This document shows, in pieces, positions 51,426 through 59,550 of a stretch of DNA of 64,000 nucleotides (its first letter is position 1; the number at the start of each line of letters is the position of its first letter). Source of the stretch: Halococcus saccharolyticus DSM 5350 (GTDB taxonomy: Archaea; Halobacteriota; Halobacteria; Halobacteriales; Halococcaceae). Made by a program: the position numbers and the translations under genes. Under the pieces are notes generated by a model. The model had not been told where the DNA came from. It saw only the letters and a program-made list of their open reading frames with translations, and ran no database searches. The stretch spans positions 121,158 through 185,157 of the forward strand of contig NZ_AOMD01000015.1 of NCBI RefSeq assembly GCF_000336915.1, read 5' to 3'.

Positions 51426-51863
51426 GTGACCGACGATCCCGAATACGACCTCGATTTTCGCGCTCACCCTGAAAAATACGAGATCGGTCGGGGTGAGGAA
51501 GGAGTGTTCAAGATCGAACCCTACAAGAGCGAACTCCTCCCGTTGTGGGGGTACACGGACCGCGAGACCGCGGACGAGTCGGGCGAGGCCATCTACGAGC
51601 GGTATCTGGAATACCGGGCGGCTGGCGAGTTCCCGGGGATGGACATGGCGCGGAAGTACCTCCAGATGGGCTACACCCGATCGATGCGCTACGCTCGGTA
51701 TCCCGGCGGCCAGAAGTACGCTGACGGCGAGGAACGCGAGCCCGAACACTGGGCCGACCACGACAAGCGCGAGGCCGCGCTCGTCTACGAGGTCTGGTGG
51801 AACCGAGTCGAGAACGACGACGAGTACCAACGGCTGGAGGCACAGCATCGAGAACGCGACTGA
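51426..51863 (+). CDS. DUF4385-type protein
   Basis: A 145-residue acidic protein with a GTG start at 51426 (xTDDPEYDLDFRAHPEKYEIGRGEEGVF). The blocks KIEPYKSELLPLWGYTD, MDMARKYLQMGYTRSMRYARYPGG and KREAALVYEVWWNRV match my memory of the DUF4385 family, whose function is unknown. There is no signal peptide. An earlier ATG at 51285 would overlap the divergent thioesterase start and adds a non-homologous stretch. Confidence 0.8.
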   Translation: MTDDPEYDLDFRAHPEKYEIGRGEEGVFKIEPYKSELLPLWGYTDRETADESGEAIYERYLEYRAAGEFPGMDMARKYLQMGYTRSMRYARYPGGQKYADGEEREPEHWADHDKREAALVYEVWWNRVENDDEYQRLEAQHRERD

Positions 51864-51973
51864 CTCGGTATTGTCGAGAGCGACGTGACGCTGGTCAGAA
51901 TCTACCTCTTATCGCGACAAACCGATGAGAAACTAGTGTGTGGTCCGGAACGCCCGCACTCACCCGAAACAAC

Positions 51974-52087
51974 TGAGAACCGCAGGCCACACCCTCCCCA
52001 GCCGATTCGCTCGTTCGTTTCACTCACTCGCTCATCCCTCGCACGAGTCGCGCGTCTTCGACGCGCTCCCGCGCGCCAACCGTAACC
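51974..52087 (-). repeat. Hairpin-bearing intergenic element, copy B2
   Basis: The reverse complement of B1 (17226-17345) with the same ends (GGTTGGCGCGCGGGAGC at 52065-52081; CTCCCCAGCC at 51994-52003). The hairpin is GCGCGTC-GAA-GACGCGC on the minus strand (52050-52066). Its stem differs from that of B1, yet pairs perfectly. It lies in the convergent gap between the DUF4385 and mvaD stops. Confidence 0.8.
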
Positions 52088-52119
52088 GCTCAGCACCGCA
52101 GCCGCATCCGTCGTCAGTC

Positions 52120-53091
52120 TCAGAACAGCGCTTCGGACTCGTCGAGGATGCGTGCAGGGCCACCGACTTCCCAGACGCGGGTGTCGACGCCGCAGTCGGC
52201 CACACGCTTCTCGACGCGCTCGACGTACTCGGCGGTGGTGTTGACGTAGACGCTCGCGCCCGTGTCGGTCGAGAAGTAGACTGGAACACCCGATTCCCGG
52301 AGGTCGCGGACCGCGGCGAAGATTTCGAGGGTTGCAGGCCGCCAGTAGACCCAGCCCGCGGGGCCGGTCATTGTGGTCGCGGCGAGCGAGAGCGAGTCGT
52401 GTTCGGCGAGTTCGAAGGTGCGGTCGAAATCGCTCTCACGGAGCGCGTCGCGCATCTCCGCGAGTTGGCCGTGGACGTGGGCGAGCCGTGCCTCGAACAT
52501 GTGGCTCTCGGCGGCCTCACGGTGGGCTTCTTCGGTCTCCTTGTACGCGGGCACGAGCGCCGCCACGATACGGAGATCGTCTTCGAGGTCGCTCTCGATC
52601 CGCTCGGATCGACAGTCGATGTCGTTGCGTCCCGTATGCAGATCCGAGAACCCGCCCGTGACCGCTCGCGCCGACGACGCCGACCCGCGCCGCGCGACCG
52701 TCGAAACTTCGGGCAGGGTGAGATCGAGGCCCGCCGCCGTCGTCAGGGCCATCGCCGCCGCCGCGAAGCCCGACGACGACGAGCCAAAGCCCACGTTCGT
52801 CGGGAAATCACTCTCACTCTCGAAGCGCACGGGGGCTTCGACATCTGCGAGTTCACGCACGCGCGAGACGACGCTCTCGATGCGCTCGCGGCCCCGTCCC
52901 TCCACGGTCTCGCCGTCGACGACGTACCGATCCTCGTCGAGCGACTCGTCGAACTCGACGGTGGTGGTAGTGTTGCTCGGGGCGGTGCAGACGCTGATCG
53001 AGTCGTGGTACGGCAGTCGTAGCTCTTGGTCGACCATCCCGTGGTACTTGACGAGTCCCTGAATCGGGTGGGCGCGCGCGGTGGCTTTCAT
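52120..53091 (-). CDS. mvaD: Phosphomevalonate/diphosphomevalonate decarboxylase
   Basis: A 323-residue GHMP-superfamily decarboxylase of the mevalonate pathway to isoprenoid lipids. It begins MKATARAHPIQGLVKYHG, has the phosphate loop FPTNVGFGSSSSGFAAAAMA near residue 93, SARAVTGGFSDLH near residue 145 and a conserved YFSTDTGASVYV near residue 278. In Haloferax the homologue acts on mevalonate 5-phosphate and not the diphosphate; I infer the same here. The start at 53091 is preferred over 53166. The gene is bracketed by inverted repeat elements B2 and B3. Confidence 0.92.
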   Translation of the reverse strand: MKATARAHPIQGLVKYHGMVDQELRLPYHDSISVCTAPSNTTTTVEFDESLDEDRYVVDGETVEGRGRERIESVVSRVRELADVEAPVRFESESDFPTNVGFGSSSSGFAAAAMALTTAAGLDLTLPEVSTVARRGSASSARAVTGGFSDLHTGRNDIDCRSERIESDLEDDLRIVAALVPAYKETEEAHREAAESHMFEARLAHVHGQLAEMRDALRESDFDRTFELAEHDSLSLAATTMTGPAGWVYWRPATLEIFAAVRDLRESGVPVYFSTDTGASVYVNTTAEYVERVEKRVADCGVDTRVWEVGGPARILDESEALF

Positions 53092-53665
53092 ACCTGCGAA
53101 GCGGCCGACACGCGAATAAACGTCCCGAAACGGTGCGCTCCACTGGTGGTGCTGCCGGTGGGACACCCCTTGCTTTTGGTTGCGGTGGCGCGCGGGAGCA
53201 GTGCGGGACCGAAGGTCCCGCAGACCGTGCGAACGGGTGCTTCGCGCCCGTGAGCAGACGCCAGAGGCGCGACTCGTGCGAGGTCTGCGCGAGCGGTGCG
53301 AGGCGCGACCGGAGGGAGCGCCTCGATGCGAATAGCGCGAGACCTTCGGTCTCGCGAACCGTTCGAGCGGGCCTTCGGCCCGCGAGAAGACGGCGAACGG
53401 AGTGAGCCGTGAGCGCAGCGAGTGCAGGCTCGTCAGAGCGAAGCTCTGACGGCGGATGACCGAGAGAGCGAACGAAGTGAGCGATCGAGGGAGTCGGTTG
53501 GGGAGGCGTGTGGACGTTGTGGTACGATAGCGGAGCGGTGGCGGTTTCTCATATACGCCGGCACTCGCGGTTCGTTGTTTGTTTCGACCGCATCAAACCG
53601 GCGTGAACGATCGGCGGAATACCGGGTGGCTCAACGCTTTTCTCCCGGGCCGACGATTCGACAGC
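53092..53665. repeat. Divergent intergenic region with hairpin array B3
   Basis: There is no gene in these 574 bases. The array B3 (53179-53513) keeps the B1/B2 ends but has five perfect hairpins inside, all with GAA or TTC loops: 53203-53221 (8 bp), 53233-53251 (8 bp with one G-U), 53336-53356 (9 bp), 53367-53383 (7 bp) and 53432-53450 (8 bp). The stems differ in sequence. A TATA-like ATATAC is near 53551, before the DJ-1 gene. Confidence 0.85.
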
Positions 53666-54295
53666 ATGACCTCCGCGAACCCGATCGAATCGGCCGCAAT
53701 CGTGCTCTACGAGGGGTTCGACGAACTCGACGCGATCGGCCCGTACGAGGTGTTCCAAAACGCCGCCGAAGCAGGGGCCGATCTCGACGTTGCACTCTGC
53801 ACGCTCGAACCCGCAGACAGGGTGACGGCGAGTCACGGTCTCGTCATCGAACCCGACGCTGCGTTCGACGATCTCGCCGCCGACCCCGATCTCGTCGTGG
53901 TTCCCGGTGGCGGGTGGAACGATGGAGCCGAGCACGGCGCGCGGGCCGAAGTCGAACGTGGTGGGCTTCCGGACGCGATCGCGGAACGATATCGCAACGG
54001 CGCGGCTGTCGCGTCGGTCTGCACCGGCGGGATGATCCTCGCTGCGGCCGGTGTCCTCGACGGCCGGCCAGCGACCACCCACCACGGGGCGATCGACGAT
54101 CTCTACGAGACGGCGGCAGAAGTGATCGATGCGAGGGTCGTCGACGATGACGACGTGCTCACCGCCGGTGGCGTCACCTCAGGGATCGATCTCGCGCTGT
54201 GGCTCGTCGAACGGGATCTGGGTACTGACACCGCCGATACGGTCGCCCGCGAGATGGAGTACGAACGCCGCGGTGAGGTGTATCGAGCCGACTAA
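53666..54295 (+). CDS. DJ-1/PfpI-family protein
   Basis: A 209-residue glutamine-amidotransferase-like protein of the DJ-1/PfpI superfamily. The nucleophile elbow is VASVCTGGMILAAAG near residue 115, the conserved Glu is in EGFDELDAIGPYEVF near residue 17, and TTHHGAIDDL follows. The C-terminal TAGGVTSGIDLALWLVE is typical of the AraC-type and isonitrile-hydratase-like branch. No chaperone, protease or deglycase role can be assigned. Confidence 0.9.
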   Translation: MTSANPIESAAIVLYEGFDELDAIGPYEVFQNAAEAGADLDVALCTLEPADRVTASHGLVIEPDAAFDDLAADPDLVVVPGGGWNDGAEHGARAEVERGGLPDAIAERYRNGAAVASVCTGGMILAAAGVLDGRPATTHHGAIDDLYETAAEVIDARVVDDDDVLTAGGVTSGIDLALWLVERDLGTDTADTVAREMEYERRGEVYRAD

Positions 54296-54360
54296 CTCCT
54301 TCCGGGTGGGACGTCGACGGAACCGAACGTCTCAAACCACACTCGGTCGGATGCCTCGGC

Positions 54361-55044
54361 ATGGGAACCCCGCTCGATTCGCGTGAGGCACAGGCCGCCG
54401 AGGTCATCGACCGCCTCGCAACCGAGTACCCCGACACGACGATTTCGCTTGACTTCTCCACCCGGTTCGAACTCCTCGTTGCGGTGATCCTCTCGGCACA
54501 GTGTACCGACGAGCGGGTGAACGAGACGACTGCCGACCTGTTCGAAACCTATTCATCGCCGGAAGCGTTCGCGAACGCACCCCAGGAAGAACTCGCCGAA
54601 GCCCTGAACTCGATTACCTACTACAACAACAAAGCGAGCTACATCCGCGAATCAGCCCAGATCGTTGTCGACGAGCACGATGGCGAAGTTCCGGACACGA
54701 TGACCGAACTCACCGACCTCCCCGGTGTGGGGCGAAAGACCGCGAACGTCGTGCTCCAGCACGGTCACGATGTCGTCGAAGGAATCGTCGTCGACACCCA
54801 CGTCCAGCGGATCACCCGGCGGCTCGGGCTCACCGACGAGAAACGTCCCGAGAAGATCGAGACCGATCTGATGGCGTTCGTGCCCGAGGATCGCTGGCAG
54901 GCGTTCACGCACCTGTTCATCAGTCACGGTCGGGCGACCTGCACCGCGCGAAACCCCGACTGTGCCGACTGCACGCTCGAAGACATCTGTCCGTCATCGA
55001 AAGCCGATTCGGCCGTCGATCTCGCCAGCGGCGAGGCGTGGTGA
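54361..55044 (+). CDS. nth: Endonuclease III
   Basis: A 227-residue DNA glycosylase/AP lyase that removes oxidised pyrimidines. Features: LLVAVILSAQCTDERVN near residue 37, the helix-hairpin-helix LPGVGRKTANVVL near residue 120 with catalytic Lys, the catalytic Asp in VVDTHVQRITRRLG near residue 140, and a [4Fe-4S] cluster loop C-x6-C-x2-C-x5-C near residues 195-211. Complete and of normal length. Confidence 0.96.
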   Translation: MGTPLDSREAQAAEVIDRLATEYPDTTISLDFSTRFELLVAVILSAQCTDERVNETTADLFETYSSPEAFANAPQEELAEALNSITYYNNKASYIRESAQIVVDEHDGEVPDTMTELTDLPGVGRKTANVVLQHGHDVVEGIVVDTHVQRITRRLGLTDEKRPEKIETDLMAFVPEDRWQAFTHLFISHGRATCTARNPDCADCTLEDICPSSKADSAVDLASGEAW

Positions 55045-55191
55045 ACGACGGCCACCGATCGATCGTTTGTTTCGAACGATTGCGTGCCGTTTCGACCGAA
55101 AACGGATGAACGGCCGGCGGGGGTTTTTGCGGAGTATCCCGAAGCGATGGATGCAGCCAGTCCCGGGCTGCACTGCTGCGCGTGGCATCAG

Positions 55192-55223
55192 CCGATCGGT
55201 CCGGACCGGGACCGATCGGTTTT
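55192..55223 (+). terminator. Stem-loop plus T-run terminator after nth
   Basis: CCGATCGGTCC (55192-55202) pairs perfectly with GGACCGATCGG (55209-55219), an 11-bp stem with a six-base loop, followed at once by TTTT (55220-55223). It lies in the gap between the convergent nth and membrane-protein genes, so it may stop readthrough from nth. A hairpin plus T-run resembles a bacterial-type terminator, and archaea need only the T-run. Confidence 0.55.
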
Positions 55224-55241
55224 CACTCGACGAGACTCGAT

Positions 55242-55730
55242 TCAGAACAGATAGCGGAGCGCGTACCTGGCCATCCCCACGATGTACGCCAGCAGCCAGA
55301 AGATCACGTAGCCGAACACGCCGATCCGGAGCCGGCTCCGCCAGTGATCCATCCGATCGGAGCCGATTTCGTCGAGCAGCACGTCCTCGTTGTAGTCGTG
55401 ATAGAGGTTGTGCTCGCGCTTCGCGCGAAATATCCTGACGATCCCCGTGAAGCCAAACGCGAGCATTGCGTACGCCTGTAATCCCAAGATGGCGTGGAGC
55501 GCCGACGCACCACCCAACTGCTGGAACAGACGGGGCAACATCCACACCAGCAGGGGGATCGTCGTGAGCGCGAGGCCGGTGACGATGAACTTGAGATGGT
55601 AGGTCAGCACGCCCCACGTCACCTTCTCGGTGTCGATCATGATCCACGCACCGTAGAGAAAGCAGGGAAAGCTCGCCGTGACCAGCACCGCGACGATCGT
55701 CGCCACCGTCGCGTCGGCCAGCCCGAACAT
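55242..55730 (-). CDS. Membrane protein near the bc-type cluster (DUF7321-like)
   Basis: A 162-residue protein with four predicted membrane helices, separated by short loops, ending WLLAYIVGMARYALRYLF. It starts at 55730 (MFGLADATVATIVAV). Its position beside the halocyanin/Rieske/cytochrome b cluster and its length match a conserved haloarchaeal companion that I remember as DUF7321. It is divergent from the next gene by 92 nt. Function unknown; membrane assembly or electron transfer is a guess. Confidence 0.75.
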   Translation of the reverse strand: MFGLADATVATIVAVLVTASFPCFLYGAWIMIDTEKVTWGVLTYHLKFIVTGLALTTIPLLVWMLPRLFQQLGGASALHAILGLQAYAMLAFGFTGIVRIFRAKREHNLYHDYNEDVLLDEIGSDRMDHWRSRLRIGVFGYVIFWLLAYIVGMARYALRYLF

Positions 55731-55822
55731 GGGAGAACTCGCCGCCGTGGGCGCTAAAGGTTGCCGAAACCCGCTCACGGGCGGTCGGAAAGCCTAACCC
55801 GGCCCGTGGCGTAGGTTGGGTG

Positions 55823-56701
55823 ATGGCCGATCCTCGATCCTCGTCGTCGAGCGACGACGGGACCGCGGATGCGAGCGACCGCCCGGCGGACCGAGCCGAG
55901 GCTTCGGACGACGAGACGGCCGAACTCCGCCGACAGGTCGAGGAAACCTACGACTTCGAGGAGTTCGGGCCGCGGGACATGGCCGAGATGAGTCCCGAGG
56001 AGTGGGACGCCGCCTTCGACGAAGAGGCATGGATCACGGGCACGGAGCTCCTCGATCGCGTCGAGTCCGATCTGCTGAGTCGGGTTGCCGACCGGGAAGT
56101 GTTCGCCCGGATCGAGCGCGTCGACGATGGATTGCTCGCATACTCCGACGAGGGGTACGCCCACGTCGCGCCCGACGGCAGCGTCGAGGGCCGGGGAACC
56201 GTGCTGCGTGACGTCAAACCCACGGTCGCGCTCTGCTCGATGGACGACTACGACGTACCGAAGCCGCCCGACGGCGACCCGCTTCCCGATCCCGCGACGG
56301 TGCCGGAGGGGGGCGGCGAACTCGGTAACTGGATGCTACAAACCGTGGCCGCCGCCCAGCTCCTCGTCGGTCTCGGGTTGATCGGGGCGTATCTCGTGCT
56401 CTCGAGTGTCAGTACGATCGCCGCGCCCGTGCTCGGCCTGCTGTTCGTGGTGTTTTCGCTGCTGCTCTTCCTCCAAGTAGCGAACGCCCGGCTCTCGGAC
56501 AAGTTCCGGGCGGAGGAGTACCGCGACCGGCTGCGTGCGGTCGGCGTCGGCTCGGGCGAGCGTCCCGATGTCCTGCCGGAGAAATACCGTGACGCTGACG
56601 GCGGACAGCCGGCCGGTGCGATCGCCGACACCGAGGCCGACGAGGAACGTTCACAGGGGGCCGACGGACGCGACGCCGAGGACTCCCGCCCGTCGGCATA
56701 G
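55823..56701 (+). CDS. Acidic protein with two C-terminal membrane helices (DUF7319-like)
   Basis: A 292-residue protein. The N-terminal half is acidic and soluble (about residues 1-175), with a small beta-rich domain (DVKPTVALCSMDDYDVPKPP). Two membrane helices follow near residues 183-203 and 206-226, and an acidic tail. It heads the bc-type respiratory cluster. ATG 55823 is used; GTG 55820 is one codon longer. I remember a haloarchaeal DUF7319 family in this position; function unknown. Confidence 0.75.
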   Translation: MADPRSSSSSDDGTADASDRPADRAEASDDETAELRRQVEETYDFEEFGPRDMAEMSPEEWDAAFDEEAWITGTELLDRVESDLLSRVADREVFARIERVDDGLLAYSDEGYAHVAPDGSVEGRGTVLRDVKPTVALCSMDDYDVPKPPDGDPLPDPATVPEGGGELGNWMLQTVAAAQLLVGLGLIGAYLVLSSVSTIAAPVLGLLFVVFSLLLFLQVANARLSDKFRAEEYRDRLRAVGVGSGERPDVLPEKYRDADGGQPAGAIADTEADEERSQGADGRDAEDSRPSA

Positions 56702-56760
56702 TGGCCACGGGCCCCGCATTCGGTGGACTTATGCGAAGCCAGACCCGAGTGCGGACACAC

Positions 56761-57450
56761 ATGAACAGGCGGGATTTTCTGCTGGCGACAAGTGTCGCGG
56801 CCGGCGGCACAGCCGCCAGCGGGGCGGCCGCCGCACAGCAGGGCAACGCCTCCGGTGGCAGCAACGAAACCGGGGGCGGCAACGCCACTGGCGGCAATCA
56901 AAGCGCCGGTGGGAATCAGAGCAGCGGTAACGCGACCGGTGGCAACGCAACCGGTGGAAACCAGAGCGCGGGCGGTGGCGGTGGTGGTGGCGGCACGACG
57001 ACGACAGTACAGGTCGGTACCGGCTCGGGAACCTCCTTCGGTCCCGAGGAAGTCACCATCGCACCCGGTGGCACCGTCGTCTGGGAGTGGACCGGCGAGG
57101 GCGGCGCACACAACGTCGTCGCCGAGGACGAATCGTTCAACAGCGGGAGCCCGGAGGAAGGCAGCGGCATTACCTTCCAGCACACCTTTCAGGAAACCGG
57201 TGAGTTCCCTTATTACTGTGCACCCCACGAGGCCGTTGGGATGGTTGGCACCGTCATCGTGCAGGAAGGTGGCGCGAGCAGTGGCGGCGGTGGCGGCGAG
57301 GAGGAAGTCGATCCTGAGGAGATGGGCGTGGCGTTTCAAGCACACTTCGTCGGGATTGCCACTCTCCTGATGATGGTGATGTCGTTGATCTACACGTTCT
57401 TCGCCGTGAAATACGGTGAATCGCCGAACGCGAATGGAGGGAACAACTGA
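56761..57450 (+). CDS. Halocyanin-domain blue copper protein with Tat signal
   Basis: A 229-residue exported cupredoxin. The Tat motif NRRDFL is at residues 2-7, a Gly/Asn-rich linker spans about 25-80, then the plastocyanin-type domain has H in GGAHNVV near residue 118 and the C-x2-H-x4-M loop YYCAPHEAVGM near residues 151-161. A C-terminal membrane helix (FVGIATLLMMVMSLIYTFFAV) anchors it. It should carry electrons to or from the bc-type complex encoded next. The start at 56761 is set by the Tat motif. It overlaps the next gene by 1 nt. Confidence 0.93.
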   Translation: MNRRDFLLATSVAAGGTAASGAAAAQQGNASGGSNETGGGNATGGNQSAGGNQSSGNATGGNATGGNQSAGGGGGGGGTTTTVQVGTGSGTSFGPEEVTIAPGGTVVWEWTGEGGAHNVVAEDESFNSGSPEEGSGITFQHTFQETGEFPYYCAPHEAVGMVGTVIVQEGGASSGGGGGEEEVDPEEMGVAFQAHFVGIATLLMMVMSLIYTFFAVKYGESPNANGGNN

Positions 57451-57836
57451 TGAGTTCCTCCGGGAGCACGTACGGCGACATCCACCGGTACGAGCCGGCC
57501 CGCGAGAGTACCGCGGCCGCGATCGCGATCGTCCTCCTGACGGTGGTCGAGGTGGTGTTCGTTGGACTGTTCGCCTACGGCCTCGTCAGTGGATGGGGGA
57601 CCGACGAACTCGGCAACATGTATCTCGGCGCGGCGCTCGCGATCGTGTTCGTGGATCTCGCCTTCATTCTCTCGCTCTACCGCAAGGAGTTCCTGCCGGA
57701 CGTGATGATCGTCAAAAAACGCCGCCGGAAGTGGGAGGACCTCTACATTCGCGAGGAACAGCAGACGGGGACGAGCGCCACCGACGGCGCGTGGGACTCC
57801 GTGAAACGTGCAGTCTACCCCTACTACAAGCGATAA
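57450..57836 (+). CDS. Small membrane subunit of the bc-type cluster (DUF7318-like)
   Basis: A 128-residue protein with two membrane helices (about 24-47 and 57-77) and a basic cytoplasmic segment (IVKKRRRKWEDLYIR). It lies between halocyanin and Rieske genes with a 1-nt overlap upstream and a 3-nt gap downstream. I remember DUF7318 in this position. It may be an accessory subunit of the complex. Confidence 0.75.
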   Translation: MSSSGSTYGDIHRYEPARESTAAAIAIVLLTVVEVVFVGLFAYGLVSGWGTDELGNMYLGAALAIVFVDLAFILSLYRKEFLPDVMIVKKRRRKWEDLYIREEQQTGTSATDGAWDSVKRAVYPYYKR

Positions 57837-57839
57837 ACC

Positions 57840-58730
57840 ATGCCAGAAAACGAAGACCGATATCCAGCCGAGTCCGGACGAAGACGGTTCGTGAAGGGTG
57901 TCGTCGGTGCCTCAGCGCTCGGCGCGACCGGGATCTCGACCGCGCTCGCGACCAATCTCACCACCACCTCCTCAGGGGCCGGTGGCGGGGCGATCCAGTA
58001 CTACGGCATCGAGAACACCGACGGGCCGGCTCCGCGTGGGTTGCCACAGATCCCCGTCGAGATCGACGACGAAGGCAATCTCAAAGGGATCTGGCCCGAA
58101 GTGAAGACGGAGACGGTCAACAACGAGGAGGTCCAGATCGCGGAGATGCAGCTCGGTGGCACCACCTACTCCAGCGAGTGGTTCCAGTACTGTGGCGTCC
58201 AGACCTACCCGGGTGTTCGGCCCGACACCGATCAGAGCAACTTCTTTCGGTCCGCCTCCTCGTCGAGCTACGATTGGCAGAGCGACATCGAAACCGGGGC
58301 ACAGCTCACCGTTAGTGACTTCGACGACTACGAGACGTGGGGCAACGACATCGGCGAGAGCGGGATCGGCAAACCGGCACAGGCGACGTGGCGCTCGCAG
58401 GACCTTCCACCGCAGGAGACGATCCCGATTCAGGTCCTCAGAAGCACACGGATCGAAGAGATGGCGAAATCCGCCAGCGACCCGGCGGTTCGGGAGTGGC
58501 TGCAAGCCAGCACCGACCAGGGATTCATCGCGTGGCTCAACAAGTGTACCCACTTCTGTTGTGTCCCAGGGTTCAAGGAAACCGCCGAGTTCGGCGCGGC
58601 GAACTCGGTGTACTGTCCGTGCCACCAGTCGGTGTACGATCCGTTCAGCATCGTTCAGCGGCAGTTTACGTCGCTGCCGCGGCCCGAAGACACCGGGAGC
58701 AGCGAGTCCAGCTCCGGCGGTGGTGAGTGA
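57840..58730 (+). CDS. Rieske iron-sulfur protein of the bc-type complex
   Basis: A 296-residue Rieske protein. The Tat-like N-terminus has GRRRFVKGVVGASAL. The cluster-binding boxes are CTHFCCVPGF near residue 238 and CPCHQSVYDP near residue 260: Cys and His in each box bind [2Fe-2S], and the extra Cys in each can form the Rieske disulfide. The middle part carries an insertion of about 100 residues rich in Ser/Asp, larger than in bacterial homologues. It oxidises quinol and passes electrons on, here probably to halocyanin. Confidence 0.94.
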   Translation: MPENEDRYPAESGRRRFVKGVVGASALGATGISTALATNLTTTSSGAGGGAIQYYGIENTDGPAPRGLPQIPVEIDDEGNLKGIWPEVKTETVNNEEVQIAEMQLGGTTYSSEWFQYCGVQTYPGVRPDTDQSNFFRSASSSSYDWQSDIETGAQLTVSDFDDYETWGNDIGESGIGKPAQATWRSQDLPPQETIPIQVLRSTRIEEMAKSASDPAVREWLQASTDQGFIAWLNKCTHFCCVPGFKETAEFGAANSVYCPCHQSVYDPFSIVQRQFTSLPRPEDTGSSESSSGGGE

Positions 58731-58733
58731 TCG

Positions 58734-59546
58734 ATGAGTCTCGAACGTAGCGACGACCACGATCACGAAGGGTGGATGGAGCGAAAGGATCTCACGCCGA
58801 TCGAGTCGACGTATCTCACCGTTCTGCTCTGGCTCGACAAGCGGTTGCGGCTGGTCGACTACCTCGAAGTCCTGGAGAACCTCTACTACAAGGTCAACCT
58901 CCAGATGCCGAAAAGCCACACCGAGCAGTACAACCTCGACAACAAGTTCTGGTACTGGTATCCGCTCTACGCGCTCGGGAGTTTCTCGACGATCGCGTAC
59001 GTCGTCGCCGCCATCTCGGGCGCGCTGCTCGGCTTCTATTACTCGCCGGCAGCGGCGTCGGGGGCCTGTACCATCGACGGCGCATCGGTGGCGTACTGTT
59101 CGCTCACCGCGATCATGACCGACATCAACTTCGGGTTCATGCTCCGGTCGATTCACCGGTGGGCGGCGCAGGTGATGACCGCCGCCGTGTTCCTCCACAT
59201 GCTCCGGGTCTACTTCACCGGCGCGTACAAGGAGCCCCGCGAGCTCAACTGGATCCTCGGCATCGTGCTCATCTCGCTCACGATGGTGTTCGGCTACACC
59301 GGCTACCTGCTGACCTGGGACCAGCTCGCGTACTGGGCGGGCCAGATCGGCGTCGAGATGAGCCTCTCGATCCCGCTGATCGGCGAGTGGGTCGCTCAGC
59401 TCATCTTCGGCGGGTTCTCGCTCGGTCAGGCAACCCTGATGCGGATGTATATCCTCCACGTGTTCTTCCTGCCGTTCGTGGTGACGGCGCTCATTGCCGT
59501 GCACATCGGCATCGTCTGGATGCAGGGCATCGCGGAACCCCACTAA
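58734..59546 (+). CDS. Cytochrome b N-terminal subunit (b6-type)
   Basis: A 270-residue four-helix b6-type cytochrome b. The haem-binding His pairs are in RSIHRWAAQVMTAAVFLHMLRVYF and in the last helix RMYILHVFFLPFVVTALIAVHIG. GAYKEPRELNWILG and GYLLTWDQLAYW fit the Qo-side loops. The split b6 + subunit IV arrangement (next gene) resembles the cytochrome b6f/Bacillus type rather than the single long cytochrome b. It sits 4 nt after the Rieske gene. Confidence 0.94.
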   Translation: MSLERSDDHDHEGWMERKDLTPIESTYLTVLLWLDKRLRLVDYLEVLENLYYKVNLQMPKSHTEQYNLDNKFWYWYPLYALGSFSTIAYVVAAISGALLGFYYSPAAASGACTIDGASVAYCSLTAIMTDINFGFMLRSIHRWAAQVMTAAVFLHMLRVYFTGAYKEPRELNWILGIVLISLTMVFGYTGYLLTWDQLAYWAGQIGVEMSLSIPLIGEWVAQLIFGGFSLGQATLMRMYILHVFFLPFVVTALIAVHIGIVWMQGIAEPH

Positions 59547-59550
59547 GACA

